A stretch of DNA of 64,000 nt from Phycisphaerales bacterium (lineage in GTDB: Bacteria; Planctomycetota; Phycisphaerae; Phycisphaerales; SM1A02), in NCBI GenBank assembly GCA_029246705.1, contig JAQWMQ010000016.1:62001-126000 (forward strand), written 5' to 3'. The translations under genes and the position numbers were made by a program. The notes below the pieces were generated by a model. It did not search any database. It was not told the origin of the DNA and saw only the letters and a list, made by a program, of their open reading frames with translations. Below are positions 25,801 through 36,028 of this stretch, one piece after another (the stretch's first letter is position 1; each line of letters opens with the position of its first letter).

Positions 25801-26511
25801 ATGCTTGGAAGCCTGATTGCAGTACTTCGATCCAACGACGCACTCGACAAGGCGTTTCTGGAATTCAACCAGATGCTCGAATCGGGTCATTGGATGTACC
25901 AGGAGGTGCAGAGCATCCTCGATGGTTCGAAGAACCCGATGGACAGCCGGGACGCGATCTTCCTGAAGGACCAGGAGATCAACAACCTCCTGAGATCCCT
26001 GCGATCGAACCTGGTCACCCACCTGACGATGAACAAGAACGCCGATGTCGCGGCCTGCCTGGTCCTGATGAGCATCGCCAAGGATGCCGAACGGATCGGC
26101 GACTACTGCAAGAACCTCTTCGAGATCGCCGTGCACGACCACAAGCGAGAGCATCCCACGCAGTACGCGAACCGACTCGACGCCCTTCCCTCCCAGGTCG
26201 AGGATGTCTTCAACCTGGTCGGCCAGGCATTCCCCGAATCAAGCACCAAACTGGCCAAGGCCGCTATCCGTGCCGCCGACGCCATCCGCAACGAGTGCGA
26301 CTCGATCGAGAACGAACTGCTCGCCGAGCGGGAGACGATGGAGACGCATGACGCAGTCGCCTGCAGCCTCAAGGCGCGCTACTACAAGCGACTGGCCTCG
26401 CATCTTGCGAACATCGCGACGGCCATCTTCGGCAGGATCGAGGACCTCGACTTCCGGAAGCCGCCGAAGTCCGATGGCGGAGCATCCTCGGGCGAAGCGG
26501 GCACGACCTGA
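25801..26511 (+). CDS. phoU: PhoU-domain protein
   Basis: This 236-residue all-helical protein has PhoU metal-binding signatures: MSIAKDAERIGDYCKNLFE (~90-108) in the first half and YKRLASHLANIATAIFGR (~198-215) in the second. PhoU-like proteins restrain phosphate uptake and signalling through PhoR. Beside a Na/Pi symporter they probably regulate that transporter, as in NptA-PhoU fusions. It begins 91 bases after the transporter stop. The spacer contains a small TTCCC/GGGAA hairpin. Confidence 0.75.
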   Translation: MLGSLIAVLRSNDALDKAFLEFNQMLESGHWMYQEVQSILDGSKNPMDSRDAIFLKDQEINNLLRSLRSNLVTHLTMNKNADVAACLVLMSIAKDAERIGDYCKNLFEIAVHDHKREHPTQYANRLDALPSQVEDVFNLVGQAFPESSTKLAKAAIRAADAIRNECDSIENELLAERETMETHDAVACSLKARYYKRLASHLANIATAIFGRIEDLDFRKPPKSDGGASSGEAGTT

Positions 26512-26656
26512 GGGCTGAGCCACCTGGCTCCAAGAGAAGTCTCCAAGGCAGCTCGTACAACCGGAACCAGTCCGCTTTTTCTCGAGTCGATTTCAACTTG
26601 AACGAACCGGGAAGGCGTTAGGATCGTCCTGTGGGTACACGATTCCGGAAGCGATC

Positions 26657-27175
26657 ATGAACACCATCCATCCCGACAGCATGGCCCTCGAGTCCGACGC
26701 CTCGTCGATCCAAAGACGGGACGTGCTCACTCGGACCCTCGAGCTGATCGGGGAACGCAAGGAGATGGCATGCCGCACCCGGGAACGCATCGCCAGTGAA
26801 AACCGTGCCAGTGCGATCGCCGCACCGAGGCCGAACGACCCGAGGCTCGCGGTGATCTCCGAGATCGTGAACCGGCTTCAGGGAACCATCCTCACCCCCG
26901 AGGATCGCTCGGCACTCCTGGCCTTCGGTCGAGCCCGTGGGTTGCGCGCCTTCGACAGCAACCTGCTGATTGCGATGGTCCAGGACCGGGCACGCCGAGG
27001 CGAGACCCCCGGCGCGATCCCACTTGCACAGACCATGCCACCCGCGGCGGACCCACCGCGAACACAGCCGAGCGGCCCGCTCGAGCGTTCGATCACCAGT
27101 CGATTGCTCCTTGCAACCGTTGGTGCACTCTGCATCGCGACCCTGGCCGCCACCTGGCTCATCGCCGGCGCCTGA
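26657..27175 (+). CDS. Hypothetical tail-anchored membrane protein
   Basis: This is a 172-residue protein with a soluble, Arg/Glu-rich N-terminal region, a Pro-rich linker (~120-140) and a single C-terminal transmembrane segment (~150-170, LLLATVGALCIATLAATWLIA). It is probably inserted post-translationally. No domain is recognised. Upstream, TTGAAC (near 26597) and TAGGAT form a weak promoter with 15-base spacing. It is convergent with rnc, 14 bases apart. Function unknown. Confidence 0.6.
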   Translation: MNTIHPDSMALESDASSIQRRDVLTRTLELIGERKEMACRTRERIASENRASAIAAPRPNDPRLAVISEIVNRLQGTILTPEDRSALLAFGRARGLRAFDSNLLIAMVQDRARRGETPGAIPLAQTMPPAADPPRTQPSGPLERSITSRLLLATVGALCIATLAATWLIAGA

Positions 27176-27189
27176 AGTCACTCAGCCCA

Positions 27190-28029
27190 TCACGTGTTGT
27201 CGTGGACGTCATCCGGACCGGCCGGTGTCTCCGCGAGTTCAACCGAGACCTCTTCTGTGGCCTGGCCACCGCGAATCGGTGCGCCGAACTGCTCGAAATC
27301 GATCGTCTCGAGCTCGATCAACTGGATCTCGCCATCCTCGGTCGTCAGCGCCAGACCAAGCTCGATCAAGGTCGCCAGCGCCGCTTCTTGCTCCGCCTGC
27401 TTCTTGGAATTGCCCCAGCAGGAAGCGTGTTGACGCGAATCGATCTGAACGCAGACATGGAAGCACTTCGCGTGATCAGGACCACTTTCCTCGATCACCG
27501 GGTAGACCGGATTCTGTCCACCCAGTCGCTGGAGCGCCTGTTGGAGGACGGACTTGAAGTTGTACTGGTGCCCGAGACGGGCCGCTTCGGCGACCAGGTG
27601 GCCCAGGCTGCCGAGGATGAACTGGCGAGCGGCCTCAAGACCGGCATCGAGATAGAGCGCACCGATGAGCGACTCGAAGACCGCGGCAGCCAACGACTGT
27701 GGCAGATCTTCTTGCCCCCCCATGCCCTTGCCCAGCTGCAGCAACTCGGACAAGCCGATCTCATTGGCCACTTCGGCGCAGGTTCGACGGCTGACCACGT
27801 TGGACTTGATCTTGGTCAGCTCGCCCTCGAGGTATTCAGGGTAGCGCTGGTAGAGGTACTCGCAGACCACCATGCCAAGCACGCTGTCACCGAGGAACTC
27901 GAGGCGTTCATTGCTCTTGAGCCGGGTATCAGCCTGTGAAGCATGGCGCAAAGCCCGCTTGAGCAGGCCCTTGTCGGTGAATTGATGGCCAAGCTTGCGC
28001 TCAGCATCCAGCAGGATGTCCTCATCCAT
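27190..28029 (-). CDS. rnc: Ribonuclease III
   Basis: This 279-residue dsRNA endonuclease processes rRNA and structured mRNAs. The catalytic signature NERLEFLGDSVLG is at ~40-52 and the second acidic cluster is AVFESLIGALYLDAG (~115-129). The dsRNA-binding domain (~155-225) begins NFKSVLQQALQRLG and ends NSKKQAEQEAALATL. A C-terminal extension of ~50 acidic residues goes beyond the usual ~225-residue length and has no recognised function. It is divergent from rpmH over a 306-base spacer. Confidence 0.92.
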   Translation of the reverse strand: MDEDILLDAERKLGHQFTDKGLLKRALRHASQADTRLKSNERLEFLGDSVLGMVVCEYLYQRYPEYLEGELTKIKSNVVSRRTCAEVANEIGLSELLQLGKGMGGQEDLPQSLAAAVFESLIGALYLDAGLEAARQFILGSLGHLVAEAARLGHQYNFKSVLQQALQRLGGQNPVYPVIEESGPDHAKCFHVCVQIDSRQHASCWGNSKKQAEQEAALATLIELGLALTTEDGEIQLIELETIDFEQFGAPIRGGQATEEVSVELAETPAGPDDVHDNT

Positions 28030-28335
28030 AGGTCGAGTCCTTGGGCATCATGTGGGCCCTGATGCCAGTTTGCTCGACCCGGGCGGCTTCTCCGTTCGTC
28101 GCTATCAACGGCGGATGGAGGACCCGCGCGGGTCCGATCTGATCCTAACACAGCCCCTCGGCGGGGCCTGTTCATTCTTCATATCGGCAGATCTCGGTCG
28201 CCTCTCTACCCCGATAAACCGCGCATGGGGGGCCTTCTCCAGGGGGAGTGGCCTTAAACGGCATCTCAGGGTAGACTGTCCGACTCGCCAGAGGGGGCAT
28301 GTCCGCCCCCCATCGAGGCCCTGAAAGGCACTTGC
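28030..28335. other. Divergent rnc/rpmH spacer with hairpins
   Basis: There is no gene in these 306 bases. They contain the perfect 16-base palindrome GGACCCGCGCGGGTCC (28120-28135), the hairpin GCCCC-TCGGC-GGGGC (28153-28167), a TAGACT -10-like box (28272-28277) directed at rpmH and the leader hairpin GGGGGC/GCCCCC (28293-28310). The last lies 25 bases before the rpmH start and could be an autoregulatory or stabilising structure. Confidence 0.5.
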
Positions 28336-28470
28336 ATGCATTATCCAAGAAGATGCAGTCGCATCAAGAAGATCCGCAAGCAGGGATTCCGTGCCCGGAT
28401 GCGGACGAAGGCTGGCCGCAAGATGATCAATCGCAAGCGTGCGTTGGGCCGTCGAGTCAACGTCCGCTGA
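28336..28470 (+). CDS. rpmH: 50S ribosomal protein L34
   Basis: This 44-residue basic protein ends with the L34 core KQGFRARMRTKAGRKMINRK then RALGRR. The usual N-terminus (MKRTYQPS) is replaced by MHYPRRCSRIKKIR. The ATG at 28336 has GAAAGG ten bases upstream. In most bacteria rpmH is followed by rnpA and lies near dnaA; here aroK follows after 34 bases and no rnpA is visible. The promoter is probably the TAGACT box at 28272. Confidence 0.92.
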   Translation: MHYPRRCSRIKKIRKQGFRARMRTKAGRKMINRKRALGRRVNVR

Positions 28471-28504
28471 GCAGCGAGCCTGCAAACCTGCTTCAATTCA
28501 AGTG

Positions 28505-29065
28505 ATGACGCGGACGCCAGCATCGATTGTCGTGTTGATCGGCCTGCGTGGCGCAGGCAAGACGACGCTTGGGAAAGCCCTTGCCGTCGCGTTGTCCCGT
28601 GACTTCGAAGACCTCGACGAACTGGCGCTTGCAAGTACCAGTGCATCGACCGTGACCGAGCTCTTCGCCCGGGAAGGCGAAGCCGCCTGGCGTGCCCTGG
28701 AAGCAGCCAGCTTCGAGAAAGCCATCCTGAAGGACGACCTGGTCCTTGCCCTGGGCGGAGGCGCACCCATGGTTGAGTCGATTCGGACCCTGATCGAGGA
28801 GGCCCGCGAAGCCGGCCGGATGCGGGTGCTCTGGATCGATGCGCAGGACGAGGTGCTCGCCGCGCGAATCGGCGAGCACGACCCCGGGAGACCGCCCCTG
28901 CTCAAGGACGATTCCGAAGGAATCCTCGACCCACTTTCAGAATGCCGGGCGCTTCGAAAGCGGCGTGCAGGCACCTTTGAAGCACTGGCAGACGCGGTGA
29001 TCGACTCGCAGGGAGCGCAGGAGGACATCCTCAGGCAGCTGATGCGGGCCTCCTCCCCCGGGTAA
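28505..29065 (+). CDS. aroK: Shikimate kinase
   Basis: This 186-residue enzyme phosphorylates shikimate in aromatic amino acid synthesis. P-loop LIGLRGAGKTTLGKAL is at residues 10-25. The substrate Asp lies in DFEDLDEL (~38), and the shikimate-binding Arg/Glu in FAREGEAAWRALE (~55). GGGAP (~82) and the lid segment with HDPGRPPLLKD (~125) follow. A GTG three bases earlier is an equally possible start. It follows rpmH by 34 bases, so it may be co-transcribed with a ribosomal protein gene, which is unusual. Confidence 0.88.
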   Translation: MTRTPASIVVLIGLRGAGKTTLGKALAVALSRDFEDLDELALASTSASTVTELFAREGEAAWRALEAASFEKAILKDDLVLALGGGAPMVESIRTLIEEAREAGRMRVLWIDAQDEVLAARIGEHDPGRPPLLKDDSEGILDPLSECRALRKRRAGTFEALADAVIDSQGAQEDILRQLMRASSPG

Positions 29066-29141
29066 TGCTCAGTTCGGCGTGAGGATTGACCGATGGAGGC
29101 TACTGGAGCCCCGGAAGCCAACTCGAGAACGCGAGCAGACC

Positions 29142-30119
29142 ATGACGATCTTCGACGCAATCATCCTCGGCATCGTCGAGGGCATCACGGAATACCTTCC
29201 GGTCTCATCGACCGGACACCTGATCATCACCTCCTGGCTCCTGGGACTGAACAAGGATCCCCAGACCGAGTCGGCGGTCAACGCCTTCAACATCATCATC
29301 CAGGGCGGAGCGATCCTCGCGGTGCTGGGGCTCTACCGGTCCCGGGTCGCCCAGATGATTCGAGGCATATTGGGGAAGGACCCCGTTGGCCGGAAGCTCT
29401 TTCTCAACCTGATCATCGCCTTCATACCGGCGGTGGTGCTGGGCCTCCTGCTTGACGATCTCATCGAGAAGTACCTGTTCAGTCCGATCCCCGTGATCGC
29501 GGCGCTCTTTCTCGGCGGGCTTCTCCTGCTGGGCATCCGCCGCTGGCAGAACCGACTCTATGCAGCCCAGGGCGATGACACGAAGACCGGTGACGGACGC
29601 TTCGTCGACATCGAGGATCTCTCCTGGCGAAGCGCGTTGATCATCGGACTGCTCCAGTGCGTGGCGATGTGGCCGGGCACCAGCCGATCGATGATGACCA
29701 TCGTCGGCGGCATGTTCATGGGACTGCGCCCACGACAGGCAGCCGAATTCAGCTTTCTCCTCGGTCTTCCCACCCTGGGAGGCGCATGCGTCTACAAGCT
29801 GGGCAAGTCACTGCTTCGTGATGGTGACAATTTCATCACGACCCTCGGTGGCTGGGCTCCGGTGGTGGTCGGGATCATCGTCGCGACCTTCGCCGCGGCG
29901 ATCGCGATCAAGTGGCTGGTCGAATGGCTCGGTACCCACGGGCTGGCACTCTTTGGCTGGTGGCGAATCGCCTTGAGCGTCTTCCTGGTGATCGCGATCT
30001 GGATGGGCTGGTTCTCGATCAGCGCACCTCTCGAAGATGAATCGGTGAACGCGGTCAAGGAAAAGAAGACCTTCGTGCTTCTGGAAACCGAGATCGCCGG
30101 GCTCGAACAGGATTCTTGA
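29142..30119 (+). CDS. uppP: Undecaprenyl-diphosphatase
   Basis: This 325-residue polytopic enzyme of the BacA/UppP family dephosphorylates undecaprenyl-PP for cell-wall lipid recycling. Active-site blocks are LGIVEGITEYLPVSSTGHL (residues 8-26, with Glu and Ser/His) and WPGTSRSMMTI (~185-195, catalytic Ser/Arg). About eight membrane helices are visible. A ~45-residue cytoplasmic insert (IRRWQNRLYAAQGDD...) and a C-terminal tail lengthen it beyond the ~270-residue norm. The upstream in-frame ATG at 29079 is rejected as it precedes no conserved sequence. It follows aroK by 76 bases. Confidence 0.9.
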   Translation: MTIFDAIILGIVEGITEYLPVSSTGHLIITSWLLGLNKDPQTESAVNAFNIIIQGGAILAVLGLYRSRVAQMIRGILGKDPVGRKLFLNLIIAFIPAVVLGLLLDDLIEKYLFSPIPVIAALFLGGLLLLGIRRWQNRLYAAQGDDTKTGDGRFVDIEDLSWRSALIIGLLQCVAMWPGTSRSMMTIVGGMFMGLRPRQAAEFSFLLGLPTLGGACVYKLGKSLLRDGDNFITTLGGWAPVVVGIIVATFAAAIAIKWLVEWLGTHGLALFGWWRIALSVFLVIAIWMGWFSISAPLEDESVNAVKEKKTFVLLETEIAGLEQDS

Positions 30120-30188
30120 ACACCGAACGTTCAGAGCGCCTTCGCGACGAACCACGAGACCCACCAGCAAAGCGGAGGCACGCCCGGC

Positions 30189-30752
30189 TCAACCGCCGTC
30201 GGCATGCTCGGAAGCATCACCCTCGGAGTCAATGGCATTCACATCGAGGACGGTGCTTCGAATGGCACGTTCGATCGAGGAGTCCTGGAGCGGCAGCCCC
30301 ATGCGGACCCTGGCCAGCTGGCGTTCGACCGCGAGTCGGTCCATGGCCGGAGCGATCCGCGTGACCGGTGCGATCTGCTCGAAGACCGCGATCTGCCATC
30401 CGTCGCGTGCGGTCTGGAAGCCGACGTAGAGCACGTTGTCCGCAACGACGGGCCCAGCGGCATCCAGCCAGCCGGCACCGTCGTCATCCTGGTGCAGGTG
30501 TGGCTGTGCGAAGGTCTTGCCACCGGTCTTTTCCATGAGATACCAGCGGACCGCGCCGGGCTGGTCACCACCGGCCAGCATGCGCAGCCACCAGTCGGCA
30601 CCCTCGAAACTGACCTTGGTGAAATCAACGACTTCAGGTCGCGGGAAGAGCGTGCCGCCCAGTGCCCAGGCGAGCAGTGCCGCCATGATGAAGAAGACGA
30701 CCGCCTTCACGATGAGGCTTCGGAGACCGAGGATGACCTGGACGATTGCCAT
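30189..30752 (-). CDS. Hypothetical membrane-anchored protein
   Basis: This is a 187-residue protein with one N-terminal transmembrane helix (~14-34) and an exported or periplasmic domain containing VSFEGADWWLRMLAGG, WYLMEKTGGKTFAQPH and VLYVGFQTARDGWQIAV. The C-terminal tail is acidic and His/Asp-rich. No family is recognised. It lies 17 bases downstream of ligA on the same strand but also carries its own TATCCT box nine bases before the start. Confidence 0.6.
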   Translation of the reverse strand: MAIVQVILGLRSLIVKAVVFFIMAALLAWALGGTLFPRPEVVDFTKVSFEGADWWLRMLAGGDQPGAVRWYLMEKTGGKTFAQPHLHQDDDGAGWLDAAGPVVADNVLYVGFQTARDGWQIAVFEQIAPVTRIAPAMDRLAVERQLARVRMGLPLQDSSIERAIRSTVLDVNAIDSEGDASEHADGG

Positions 30753-30761
30753 AGATGGGAC

Positions 30762-30767
30762 AGGATA
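30762..30767 (-). promoter_or_regulatory. TATCCT -10-like box before the 30189-30752 gene
   Basis: TANNNT hexamer 9 bases before the ATG at 30752, next to the ligA stop codon. Confidence 0.3.
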
Positions 30768-30769
30768 GC

Positions 30770-32794
<2,025 letters not shown>

Positions 32795-33088
32795 CTAGTC
32801 GCGGGAGATGACGTCCGGGCCCTTGCCGGCCTTCTTCTCGTAATGTCCGTCCCCGGCCTTCTCGTACTTGGTGAAACCCATTCGGTCGAGATTCTTGTTG
32901 GACATCTTGGTCTTCTCCGCGGCATCGGAATGGTTCAGCGGAAGGTTCGGCATGGTCGGGATCCGCCGGACCGGAAGGCCTGATTCAGGATGCACCTTCA
33001 AGGGCGGGTCGGACATCTTCTGGATCACCTCGAACGGGTCGCCATCACTGCCATCATCTCGAAGCTCGACGTAGACATAGGTGGGCAT
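32795..33088 (-). CDS. FmdB-like small protein lacking the zinc cysteines
   Basis: This 97-residue protein aligns with the FmdB zinc-ribbon family, which starts MPTYEYxCxxCGxxFE and continues MSDxPLxxCPxCGxxVRR. Here it reads MPTYVYVELRDDGSDGDPFE, then MSDPPLKVHPESGLPVRR. The framework is preserved but all four cysteines are replaced, and none occurs anywhere in the protein. It therefore cannot bind zinc in the usual way. Its C-terminal half is Lys-rich. Its start overlaps the stop of the upstream isomerase gene by one base (TGATG), so the two are translationally coupled. Confidence 0.7.
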   Translation of the reverse strand: MPTYVYVELRDDGSDGDPFEVIQKMSDPPLKVHPESGLPVRRIPTMPNLPLNHSDAAEKTKMSNKNLDRMGFTKYEKAGDGHYEKKAGKGPDVISRD

Positions 33089-34002
33089 CAGCACTTCTCC
33101 TGGGAAGACCCCGAAGGGCCGGTACAACAATCGGCGATCAGTCGACCTGCGGTGAGAATATCAGCGACTCGAGCCTCGCCCGCTTCACGCTCGATGATGA
33201 GATCCACCACCCGCGGCAAGGCGCGAACGCCCGCGAAGAAGGCATCCCAGTCGACGTCACCACTGCCGACGGGCACTTCACGACCCCAGGTTCCCGGTTC
33301 CTTGGTGGCAACCGCATCCTTGACGTGCACCTGGGTGACATGATCCGCCAACAGCCTGAGACCCTCGCAGGGGTCGCCCATTCCGTAGAGGATCATGTTC
33401 GCGGGGTCGAAGTTGACCCCGACATCCGGACGATCGAGCGCCTGCATGGCTTCGAGCATGGTGGCAGCCGATTCCTGGCCGGTTTCCAGCCCGACCGAGA
33501 CGCCCCGCTGGGCGAAGACATCGATGACCTGCCGAAGCCGGTGCAGCATCGTCTCGCGCTGAGGATCCTCGACGTCATGGGGTATGAAGCCGGCGTGGAG
33601 GGTGACCAGGCGGATCTGGAACTCGCCGGCGAGATCGGCCACGCGGATCGCCGATTCGAGGGTCTGCGGCCATGAATCGTCTGGTGAGACGCCTCCGGTC
33701 CTTCGAATCGTCTCAAGGGTCGAATAATCCTCGTGCGCGGTCTGAAACATGCCGCTGGCCACCTGGACACCATGCTCCCGGAGGATCTCGATGCTTTCGG
33801 CCCAGATTCTCGGCTCCTCGACCAATGGCACCAGGGCGAGCTGAACTGTTTTGATGTCGGTCTGCTCGAGGAGTTCCAGAAGATCCCTGGGGCTGCTGGG
33901 TTGGAGACTCCAGCTGCAGACCCCGATCTGAGCGTCCTGTTCCGGTTTGTCCTGCGGATCTCCTGACTTCTGCACGGTCGACTCCTTCCATAGATCTGGC
34001 AT
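33088..34002 (-). CDS. Sugar phosphate isomerase/epimerase (TIM barrel)
   Basis: This 304-residue xylose-isomerase-like TIM barrel (AP_endonuc_2 superfamily) has IGVCSWSLQP at strand 1, VTLHAGFIPHD (~133), VSVGLETGQES (metal Glu, ~170), VGVNFDPANMI (Asp, ~193), VTQVHVKDA (His, ~218) and LIIEREAG (~263). The acidic and His positions match the divalent-metal site of the family. Substrate unknown; such genes are numerous in planctomycetes and often act on inositol or keto-sugars. It is coupled to the FmdB-like gene. TACACT lies five bases before the start. Confidence 0.78.
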   Translation of the reverse strand: MPDLWKESTVQKSGDPQDKPEQDAQIGVCSWSLQPSSPRDLLELLEQTDIKTVQLALVPLVEEPRIWAESIEILREHGVQVASGMFQTAHEDYSTLETIRRTGGVSPDDSWPQTLESAIRVADLAGEFQIRLVTLHAGFIPHDVEDPQRETMLHRLRQVIDVFAQRGVSVGLETGQESAATMLEAMQALDRPDVGVNFDPANMILYGMGDPCEGLRLLADHVTQVHVKDAVATKEPGTWGREVPVGSGDVDWDAFFAGVRALPRVVDLIIEREAGEARVADILTAGRLIADCCTGPSGSSQEKC

Positions 34003-34007
34003 TGAGA

Positions 34008-34013
34008 AGTGTA
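34008..34013 (-). promoter_or_regulatory. TACACT -10-like box before the isomerase gene
   Basis: TANNNT hexamer 5 bases before the ATG at 34002. Confidence 0.35.
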
Positions 34014-34079
34014 CCCTTGCATGACGCAGCTGGCCCCCATCCCGCTCGCCCCTTAGACTGGAAGATTGGAGATCCAGAT

Positions 34080-34766
34080 TTGACCAGTGCCAGGGTCGAC
34101 CACGACACCATCACAACCGATGATGACGAGCCCAAGAGACGGGGCCTGGGACGCCGCATGGGTGCGTTCTTCAGCAAGCTGTCCACCCGGAACGCCTTCT
34201 TCAACAAGATCTGCTCGCTGATCTGGTTGCCCTACGCGTTCCGAAGCGGCATCAGCTTCCGTCAACTGGACAAGGACACCTTCACGGCCAAGCTCCCCTT
34301 CAGGCGCTTCAACCGCAACTGGTACAACGCCATGGCGGGTGCCGCGCTGCTGGGAAACTCGGAAGTGGCCGCCGGCATGTACCTCTTCGCCGAATGCGGC
34401 TCGGACTACGTGGTGATCTGCAAGGAGATGCGCTACCGGTTCCTGAGGCCCTGCTTCGGCCCGGCCATCTACCGGATCGTGAACTGCGAGGATCTGACCA
34501 CCAAGGTGGCCGAAGGCGGTGAATTCAACATCGAGCTCGAGATGGCGATCACCCAGCACATGCACAAGAAGCAGGGCAAGGATCGTCGCGTCGGACGCTG
34601 CTACATCACCTTCCACTGCACCCCGAAGGAAATGTACAACGGTCGTCGCGCCCGGGTCGCCAACCGCGATCGAAACGCCTCGAGCCCCCAGGTGACCATC
34701 GAACACAAGCCCGAGGGCGAAACCGAGCACACCACCGAGCACGAAGACATCGCTCGCAGCACGTGA
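34080..34766 (+). CDS. Hotdog-fold (DUF4442/PaaI-like thioesterase) protein
   Basis: This ~228-residue protein's central part (FRRFNRNWYNAMAGAALLGNSEVAAGMYLF) matches the helix and catalytic-loop region of DUF4442/PaaI hotdog thioesterases, where N and E/D hydrolyse acyl-CoA or acyl-ACP. KEMRYRFLRPCFGPAIYRI forms the following strands. An Asp/Glu/Arg-rich N-terminus and a charged, His/Glu-rich tail flank it. The frame opens at 34002, which would collide with the divergent isomerase start, so TTG at 34080 is preferred. A TAGACT box at 34054-34059 would give a short leader. Its stop overlaps the next long frame, but that gene starts later. Confidence 0.6.
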   Translation: MTSARVDHDTITTDDDEPKRRGLGRRMGAFFSKLSTRNAFFNKICSLIWLPYAFRSGISFRQLDKDTFTAKLPFRRFNRNWYNAMAGAALLGNSEVAAGMYLFAECGSDYVVICKEMRYRFLRPCFGPAIYRIVNCEDLTTKVAEGGEFNIELEMAITQHMHKKQGKDRRVGRCYITFHCTPKEMYNGRRARVANRDRNASSPQVTIEHKPEGETEHTTEHEDIARST

Positions 34767-34799
34767 GCTGCGCTCATCGCCCCCTTCATCGTCCTCGCG

Positions 34800-34805
34800 T
34801 AGACT
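34800..34805 (+). promoter_or_regulatory. TAGACT -10-like box before the membrane protein gene
   Basis: TANNNT hexamer 8 bases before the ATG at 34814, with no Shine-Dalgarno sequence between. Confidence 0.45.
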
Positions 34806-34813
34806 TGCCCCCC

Positions 34814-35923
34814 ATGCAGTCAGCGAACGCGCGAGGCATTCTCGGATGGGGCATCTACTCCGCCAGCAGTTGGACCTGGTGCATCGGGCTCTTCCTCCCG
34901 ATCATCATGCTTCGTCTCTTCGGCTGGCCGGGCTTCTTTCTCTTCGCGATCCCCAACATCGCCGGCGTGGTGATCTTCGGCTATCTCTTCGATGAAAAGA
35001 GCTGCCTGCGACTGCTCCGCGAGCATCGCCCGGCGATTCGATTGTTCTCGATCGCGACCTCGGCCTACCAGCTCTTCTTCATCGCCTGGCTCTGGTCCCA
35101 CCTCTACGCGGGTGGAAGCCCGACCACGGGGGCCGCGATCGCGCTGGGAATCTGGGTGGTCGGTCTCCTGCTTGCTGCGGTCCCGGACCGGGCGTGGTGC
35201 TGGCTGGGGGTACTGACGTGGATCGTCTCGCTGGTGCTGTTCATCACCCTTGGAACCGGCGGCCTCGATCGCCCCCTGGCCGAAAGCGAACTCACCTCGA
35301 CCGACCTCCTGCTGATCGCGCCGTCGATCATCTTCGGGTTCCTGTTCTGTCCATGGCTCGATGCATCGTTTCATCGGGCGAGGATCCGCTCACGCAGCCC
35401 TCATGCCTTCGCGGTGTTCGCGGTGGCCTTCGCTCCCATGATCCTCTTGAGCTGCGCCTATTCGAGCCAGGGCATGCTGGTGGTCGGGGCGGTGGCGCTC
35501 ACCCAGATCACCATGCAGGCAGGTTTCACCAATGCGGTCCATGCCCGCGACGCATGGCTTGGCGGTCCCGGTGCAGTCCAGGCAGGCAGCTCGAGCTGGC
35601 CGTGGGCGGCACTGGTTCCGGTGATTGCGATTCTCTTCGGGACCTTGCCGATGGTCGCAGGTGAAAGCACCTACCTTCGACTGCTGGGGCTCTATGGACT
35701 CGTATTCCCCGCCTATGCCCTGCTGTTCATGAGCCCCTGGGCCAGGATGACGCCGAATCGGCTCACCCTGCTGCTGCTGGGCGTCCTGCTGCTCCCCTGC
35801 GCACTGGCGCTCGATCTCGCCTTCGTGGGGCACCGGACCGGCTGGGTTCCGGTGGCGATCGGTGGCCTGCTGGTTCTTGCGCTGGCCGTGCTGATGGCGA
35901 CTCGAAGGGCTCATCCCGCCTGA
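34814..35923 (+). CDS. Polytopic membrane protein of unknown function
   Basis: This 369-residue protein has about ten transmembrane helices, starting GWGIYSASSWTWCIGLFLPIIM. The segment ...GWPGFFLFAIPNIAGVVIFGYLF resembles the first helices of sodium/solute-type or APC-like membrane proteins seen in planctomycetes. A motif SPHAFAVFAVAFAPMILLSC and CPWLDASFHRAR are notable, but no family is certain. The ATG at 34814 is chosen over the in-frame start at 34763, which overlaps the upstream gene. It is probably a single-gene transcript. Confidence 0.65.
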   Translation: MQSANARGILGWGIYSASSWTWCIGLFLPIIMLRLFGWPGFFLFAIPNIAGVVIFGYLFDEKSCLRLLREHRPAIRLFSIATSAYQLFFIAWLWSHLYAGGSPTTGAAIALGIWVVGLLLAAVPDRAWCWLGVLTWIVSLVLFITLGTGGLDRPLAESELTSTDLLLIAPSIIFGFLFCPWLDASFHRARIRSRSPHAFAVFAVAFAPMILLSCAYSSQGMLVVGAVALTQITMQAGFTNAVHARDAWLGGPGAVQAGSSSWPWAALVPVIAILFGTLPMVAGESTYLRLLGLYGLVFPAYALLFMSPWARMTPNRLTLLLLGVLLLPCALALDLAFVGHRTGWVPVAIGGLLVLALAVLMATRRAHPA

Positions 35924-36028
35924 GCTGGCCCAAAAGAGCCTGATCACCCACAGGTTCTGTTGGAACATGGCCATCCGAAGCGATAGTGTTAGGGAGCACC
36001 CATGGTGATACCTGGAAGGAGTGCGGTC

